Shown piece by piece: positions 57,250-64,000 of a stretch of 64,000 bases of DNA (position 1 is the stretch's first letter; each line of letters starts with the position of its first letter). The notes below the pieces were generated by a model. That model was not told the DNA's origin. It saw nothing but the letters and a program-made list of their open reading frames with translations, and did no database searches. A program made the position numbers and the translations under genes. The stretch comes from Patella vulgata. Taxonomy: Eukaryota; Mollusca; Gastropoda; Patellidae. The DNA lies in assembly GCF_932274485.2 (NCBI RefSeq), contig NC_065887.2, forward strand, positions 45,217,201 to 45,281,200, written 5' to 3'.

Positions 57250-60200
57250 AAAGCCAAATTAACTTAATCCCCACTGAATTACATGGAACTGAACTGGACT
57301 GTTCAGCTAGTCTTTTCAACAAAATAAAGGGCCGCCCAGTCTGTAGCCTGCCACCACCCTCAAGAAATACAATCAAAAAAACTACTGTCCTTTTAAGCCA
57401 AACAGATCACCACGATACTGCCTTGCCTGCATCCTCTTCCATCTGTGTCCACCATTCTGCATCCGCCAACCAGGTTCCTGAAAAACACACTAAGGTGGCC
57501 GAAGGCAATTAGTACATGTGCAATGACAAACAAAAAAAGACAAATTAACTTAATCCCTCCTAAACTAAATGGAACTGAACTGCACTGTTCAGCAAGTCTT
57601 GTACAAGTATTGAGAGCAACTCGGTCTGCAGCCTGCCACTACCCTCAAGAAAATCAAATGAAAAACTGGACTTCTATTCCACATTGTTCAAACAGATCAC
57701 CACCATACTGCCTTGCCTGCATCCTCTCCCATCTGTGTCCACCATTCTGCCTTGCCTTCATCTTCTTCCATCTGTGTCCACCATTCTGCCTTGCCTGCAT
57801 CCTGTTCCATCTGTGCCACCATTCTGTCTTGCCTGCATCCTCTTCCATCTGTGTCCACCATTCTGTCTTGCCTGCATCCTCTTCCATCTGTTTCCACCAT
57901 TCTGCATCCGCCAACCTGGTTCCTGAAAAACGCACTGAGGTGGCCGAAAGCAATTAGTACATGTGCAATGACAAACAAAAAAAAACAAATTAACTTAATC
58001 CTTACAGAACTAAATGGAACTGAACTGGACTGTTCAGCTAGTCTTATACCAGTATTGAGAGCAACTCGGTCTGCAGCCTGCCACTACCCTCAAGAAAATC
58101 AAATGAAAAACTGGACTCTCCTTTTATTCCAAATCGTTCAAACAGATCACCACGATACTGCCTTGCCTGCATCCTCTCCAATCTGTGTCCACCATTCTGC
58201 CTTGCCAGCATCCTCTTCCATCTGTGTCCACCATTCTGTCCTGCCTGCATCTTCTTCCATCTGTGTCCACCATTCTGTCTTGCCTGCATCCTCTTCCATC
58301 TGTGTCCACCATTCTGCATCCGCTAACCTGGTTCCTGAAAAAGACACTGAGGTGGCCGAAGGCAATTAGTACATGTGCAATGACAAACAAAAAAAGACAA
58401 ATTAACTTAATCCCTACTGAACTAAATGGAACTGAACTGGACTGTTCAGCTAGTCTTATACCAGTATTGAGAGCAACTCGGTCTGCAGCCTGCCACTACC
58501 CTCAAGAAAATCAAATGAAAAACTGGACTTCTATTCCACATTGTTCAAACAGATCACCACCATACTGCCTTGCCTGCATCCTCTCCCATCTGTGTCCACC
58601 ATACTGCCTTGCCTTCATCCTCTTCCATCTGCGTCCACCATTCTGCCTTGCCTGCATCCTGTTCCATCTGTGCCACCATTCTGTAATGCCTGCATCCTCT
58701 TCCATCTGTTTCCACCATTCTGCATCCGCCAACCAGTTTCCTGAAAAAAACTAACTTAGGTGGCCGAAAGCAATTAGTACATGTGCAATGACAAACAAAA
58801 AAAGCCAAATTAACTTAATCCCTACTGAACTAAATGGAACTGAACTGGACTGTTCAGCTAGTCTTATACCAGTATTGAGAGCAACTCGGTCTGCAGCCTG
58901 CCACTACCCTCAAGAAAATAAAATGAAAAACTGGACTCTCCTTTTATTCCAAATCGTTCAAACAGATCACCACGACACTGCCTTGCCTGCATCCTCTCCA
59001 ATCTGTGTCCACCATTCTGCCTTGCCCGCATCCTCTTTCATCTGTGTCCACCATTCTGTCTTGCCTGCATCCTCTTCCATCTGTGTCCACCATTCTGCAT
59101 CCGCTAACCTGGTTCCTGAAAAACACACTGAGGTGGCCGAAGGCAATTAGTACATGTGCAATGACAAACAAAAAAAGACAAATTAACTTAATCCCTTCTG
59201 AACTAAATGGAAATGAACTGGACTGTTCAGCTAGTCTTATACCAGTATTGAGAGCAACTTGGTCTGCAGCCTGCCACTACCCTCAAGAAAATCAAATGAA
59301 AAACTGGACTCTCCTTCTATTCCACATCGTTCAAACAGATCACCACAATACTGCCTTGCCTGCATCTTCTCCCATCTGTGTCCACCATTCTGCCTTGCCT
59401 GCATCCTCTTCCATCTGTGCAACCATTCTGTCTTGCCTGCATCCTCTTCCATCTGTTTCCACCATTCTGCATCCGCCAACCTGGTTCCTGAAAAACGCAC
59501 TGAGGTGGCCGAAAGCAATTAGTACATGTGCAATGACAAAAAAAAAAGCCAAATTAACTTAATCCTTACAGAACTAAATGGAACTGAACTGGACTGTTCA
59601 GCTAGACTTATACCAGTATTGAGAGCAACTCGGTCTGCAGCCTGCCACTACCCTCAAGAAAATCAAATGAAAAACTGGACTCTCCTTTTATTACACATCA
59701 TTCAAACAGATCACCACGACACTGCCTTGCCTGCATCCTCTCCAATCTGTGTCCACCATTCTGCCTTGCCTGCATCCTCTTCCATCTGTGTCCACCATTC
59801 TGTCTTGCCTGCATCCGTTTCCACCATTCTGCATCCGCTAACCTGGTTCCTGAAAAAAACACTGAGGTGGCCGAAGGCAATTAGTACATGTGCAATGACA
59901 AACAAAAAAAGACAAATTAACTTAATCCCTACTGAACTAAATGGAACTGAACTGGACTGTTCAGCTAGTCTTATACCAGTATTGAGAGCAACTCGGTCTG
60001 CAGCCTGCCACTACCCTCAAGAAAATCAAATGAAAAACTGGACTCCTTCAATTCCACATCGTTCAAACAGATCACCACCATACTGCCTTGCCTGCATCCT
60101 CTCCCATCTGTGTCCACCATACTGCCTTGCCTTCATCCTCTTCCATCTGCGTCCACCATTCTGCCTTGCCTGCATCCTGTTCCATCTGTGCCACCATTCT

Positions 60201-63200
60201 GTCTTGCCTGCATCCTCTTCCATCTGTTTCCACCATTCTGCATCCGCCAACCAGTTTCCTGAAAAAACTAACTTAGGTGGCCGAAAGCAATTAGTACATG
60301 TGCAATAACAAACAAAAAAAGCCAAATTAACTTAATCCCTACTGAACTAAATGGAACTGAACTGGACTGTTCAGCTAGTCTTATACCAGTATTGAGAGCA
60401 ACTCGGTCTGCAGCCTGCCACTACCCTCAAGAAAATCAAATGAAAAACTGGCATCTCCTTTTATTCCAAATCGTTCAAACAGATCACCACCATACTGCCT
60501 TGCCTGCATCCTCTCCAATCTGTCCACCATTCTGCCTTGCCCGCATCCTCTTCCATCTGTGTCCACCATTCTGTCTTGCCTGCATCCTCTTCCATCTGTA
60601 TCCACCATTCTGCATCCGCTAACCTGGTTCCTGAAAAACACACTGAGGTGGCCAAAGGCAATTAGTACATGTGCAATGACAAACAAAAAAAGACAAATTA
60701 ACTTAATCCCTACTGAACTAAATGGAACTGAACTGGACTGTTCAGCTAGTCTTATACCAGTATTGAGAGCAACTCGGTCTGCAGCCTGCCACTACCCTCA
60801 AGAAAATCAAATGAAAAACTGGACTCCTATTCCACATCGTTCAAACAGATCACCACCATACTGCCTTGCCTGCATCCTCTCCCATCTGTGTCCACCATAC
60901 TGCCTTGCCTTCATCCTCTTCCATCTGCGTCCACCATTCCGCCTTGCCTGCATCCTGTTCCATCTGTGCCACCATTCTGTCTTGCCTGCATCCTCTTCCA
61001 TCTGTTTCCACCATTCTGCATCCGCCAACCAGTTTCCTGAAAAAAACTAAGGTGGCCGTAAGCAATTAGTACATGTGCAATGACAAACAAAAAAGCCAAA
61101 TTAACTTAATCCCTACTGAACTAAATGGAACTGAACTGGACTATTCAGCTAGTCTTATACCAGTATTGAGAGCAACTCGGTCTGCAGCCTGCCACTACCC
61201 TCAAGACAATCAAATGAAAAACTGGACTCTCCTTTTATTCCAAATCGTTCAAACAGATCACCACCATACTGCCTTGCCTGCATCCTCTCCAATCTGTGTC
61301 CACCATTTTGCCTTGCCCGCATCCACTTCCATCTGTGTCCACCACTCTGTCTTGCCTGCATCCTCTTCCATCTGTGTCCACCATTCTGCATCCGCTAACC
61401 TGGTTCCTGAAAAAGACACTGAGTTGGCCGAAGGCAATTAGTACATGTGCAATGACAAACAAAAAAAGACAAATTAACTTAATCCCTACTGAACTAAATG
61501 GAACTGAACTGGACTGTTCAGCTAGTCTTATACCAGTATTGAGGGCAACTTGGTCTGCAGCCTGCCACTACCCTCAAGAAAATCAAATGAAAAACTGGAC
61601 TCCTATTCCACATCGTTCAAACAGATCACCACCATACTGCCTTCCCTGCATCCTCTCCCATCTGTGTCCACCATACTGCCTTGCCTTCATCCTCTCCCAT
61701 CTGCGTCCACCATTCCGCCTTGCCTGCATCCTCTTCCATCTGTTTCCACCATTCTGCATCCGCCAACCAGTTTCCTGAAAAAACTAACTTAGGTGGCCGA
61801 AAGCAATTAGTACATGTGCAATAACAAACAAAAAAAGCCAAATTAACTTAATCCCTACTGAACTAAATGGAACTGAACTGGACTGTTCAGCTAGTCTTAT
61901 ACCAGTATTGAGAGCAACTCGGTCTGCAGCCTGCCACTACCCTCAAGAAAATCAAATGAAAAACTGGACTCTCCTTTTATTCCAAATCGTTCAAACAGAT
62001 CACCACCATACTGCCTTGCCTGCATCCTCTCCAATCTGTGTCCACCATTCTGCCTTGCCCGCATCCTCTTCCATCTGTGTCCACCATTCTGTCTTGCCTG
62101 CATCCTCTTCCATCTGTGTCCACCATTCTGCATCCGCTAACCTGGTTCCTGAAAAAGACACTGAGGTGGCCGAAGGCAATTAGTACATGTGCAATGACAA
62201 ACAAAAAAAGACAAATTAACTTAATCCCTACTGAACTAAATGGAACTGAACTGGACTGTTCAGCTAGTCTTATACCAGTATTGAGGGCAACTTGGTCTGC
62301 AGCCTGCCACTACCCTCAAGAAAATCAAATGAAAAACTGGACTCCTATTCCACATCGTTCAAACAGATCACCACCATACTGCCTTCCCTGCATCCTCTCC
62401 CATCTGTGTCCACCATACTGCCTTGCCTTCATCATCTTCCATCTGCGTCCACCATTCTGCCTTGCCTGCATCCTGTTCCATCTGTGCCACCATTCTGTCT
62501 TGCCTGCATCCTCTTCCATCTGTTTCCACCATTCTGCATCCGCCAACAAGTTTCCTGAAAAAACTAACTTAGGTGGCCGAAAGCAATTAGTACATGTGCA
62601 ATAACAAACAAAAAAAGCCAAATTAACTTAATCCCTACTGAACTAAATGGAACTGAACTGGACTGTTCAGCTAGTCTTATACCAGTATTGAGAGCAACTC
62701 GGTCTGCAGCCTGCCACTACCCTCAAGAAAATCAAATGAAAAACTGGACTCTCCTTTTATTCCAAATCGTTCAAACAGATCACCACCATACTGCCTTGCC
62801 TGCATCCTCTCCAATCTGTGTCCACCATTCTGCCTTGCCCGCATCCTCTTCCATCTGTGTCCACTATTCTGTCTTGCCTGCATCCTCTTCCATCTGTGTC
62901 CACCATTCTGCATACGCTAACCTGGTTCCTGAAAAACACACTGAGGTGGCCGAAGGCAATTAGTACATGTGCAATGACAAACAAAAAAAGACAAATTAAC
63001 ATAATCCCTACTGAACTAAATGGAACTGAACTGGACTGTTCAGCTAGTCTTATACCAGTATTGAGAGCAACTCGGTCTGCAGCCTGCCACAACCCTCAAG
63101 AAAATCAAATGAAAAACTGGACTCCTATTCCACATCGTTCAAACAGATCACCACCATACTGCCTTGCCTGCATCCTCTCCCATCTGTGTCCACCATACTG

Positions 63201-64000
63201 CCTTGCCTTCATCCTCTTCCATCTGCGTCCACCATTCTGCCTTGCCTTCATCCTCTTCCATCTGTGCCACCATTCTGTCTTGCCTGCATCCTCTTCCATC
63301 TGTTTCCACCATTCTGCATCCGCCAACCAGTTTCCTGAAAAAAACTAACTTAGGTGGCCGAAAGCAATTAGTACATGTGCAATGACAAACAAAAAAAGCC
63401 AAAGTAACTTAATCCCTACTGAACTAAATGGAACTGAACTGGACTGTTCAGCTAGTCTTATACCAGTATTGAGAGCAACTCGGTCTGCAGCCTGCCACTA
63501 CCCTCAAGAAAATCAAATGAAAAACTGGACTCTCCTTTTATTCCAAATCACTCAAACAGATCACCACCATACTGCCTTGCCTGCATCCTCTCCAATCTGT
63601 GTCCACCATTCTGCCTTGCCCGCATCCTCTTCCATCTGTGTCCACCATTCTGTCTTGCCTGCATCCTCTTCCATCTGTGTCCACCATTCTGCATCCGCTA
63701 ACCTGGTTCCTGAAAAAGACACTGAGGTGGCCGAAGGCAATTAGTACATGTGCAATGACAAACCAAAAAAAGACAAATTAACTTAATCCCTACTGAACTA
63801 AATGGAACTGAACTGGACTGTTCAGCTAGTCTTACACCAGTATTGAGGGCAACTTGGTCTGCAGCCTGCCACTACCCTCAAGAAAATCAAATGAAAAACT
63901 GGACTCCTATTCCACATCGTTCAAACAGATCACCACTATACTGCCTTCCCTGCATCCTCTCCCATCTGTGTCCACCATACTGCCTTGCCTTCATCATCTT
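57250..64000 (+). repeat. satellite array: ~371/409-bp units, 39-bp core minisatellite, ~780-bp dimer
   Basis: The block AAATTAACTTAATCCCTACT recurs at about 57255, 57541, 57988, 58400, 58808, 59180, 59552, 59917, 60326, 60696, 61099, 61471, 61842, 62213, 62623, 62994, 63403 and 63775. Each unit joins a constant ~210-bp part (CTGAACTGGACTGTTCAGC, CTGCAGCCTGCCACTACCCT) to three to five copies of a 39-bp core (CTTGCCTGCATCCTCTTCC then ATCTGTGTCCACCATTCTG). Two unit types alternate from about 58800 on: one with three cores and GCTAACCTGGTTCCTG, one usually with four cores (one of 38 bp) and GCCAACCAGTTTCCTG. The first unit is the most diverged, as expected at an array edge. It continues beyond the window. 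Because 39 is a multiple of three, long frames open on both strands; they are not genes. Confidence 0.95.

Noticed and set aside
57445-63781. Many 60-260-codon frames on both strands
   Set aside because: All fall in the satellite; the 39-bp core keeps frames open in both directions and unit lengths shift the frame from unit to unit. No start context, domain or codon bias.
57250-64000. CRISPR array
   Set aside because: The repeats are 39-bp cores in direct contact inside 371/409-bp units, with no unique spacers, in an animal genome.

Overview
The window is animal, almost certainly molluscan and probably gastropod, nuclear DNA. It is AT-rich, gene-poor and saturated with mobile and tandem repeats. 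The organism is inferred from three things: intron-containing genes with GT/AG borders, immune-type host proteins (a PAN + EGF + fibrinogen-related secreted protein and a C-type lysozyme exon), and the repeat repertoire (tRNA-derived SINEs with A and B boxes, L2-like and RNase H-bearing LINEs, Tc1 and hAT elements, a Penelope-like element). It is not bacterial or viral: there are no operons and no long uninterrupted coding stretches.

Layout. 0-13 kb: intergenic DNA with a SINE in a 13-bp target duplication and a dense field of one dispersed family, called here repeat A (ends ATACGCCCACATTTT / AAAATGTGGGCGTAT, internal ~160-300 bp units). 13 kb: a lone C-type lysozyme exon 2 on the minus strand. 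14-18 kb: an A+I repeat block cut by a 5'-truncated LINE whose 3' region carries two covarying hairpins. 19-20.6 kb: repeat F interrupted by a solo LTR and a hairpin insertion, then a SINE. 20.7-28 kb: a plus-strand secreted-protein gene (PAN exon, three EGF-like exons, fibrinogen-related last exon) with introns filled by SINEs, an L2-like LINE, an LTR and MITEs; one intron is almost wholly a MITE. 28.8-31.1 kb: a tandem repeat cut by a 1.7-kb hAT-type element with a perfect 8-bp duplication. 31.2-32.7 kb: an apparently intact Tc1-like transposon. 33-40 kb: assorted duplications, MITEs and a full repeat A. 40.3-41.6 kb: the RT-tail plus GIY-YIG end of a Penelope-like element fused to sequence related to the satellite at the window's right end. 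42.6 kb: a possible first coding exon (minus). 44.2-51.7 kb: an array of ~1-kb repeat B units with nested hAT, SINE and Tc1 insertions. 52-57 kb: TTAA-flanked MITEs and repeat blocks. 57.25-64 kb: a satellite array of ~371/409-bp units organised as ~780-bp dimers, running off the window.

How it works together: only three regions look like host coding sequence. The PAN-EGF-FReD gene would be secreted and by family resemblance could act in recognition or adhesion; the lysozyme exon belongs to a peptidoglycan-cleaving enzyme whose other exons are not recognised here. Everything else is best read as layers of transposition whose order can be deduced from nesting. All calls come from reading the sequence and supplied translations; no database search or alignment program was used, so repeat borders without stated duplications are approximate.
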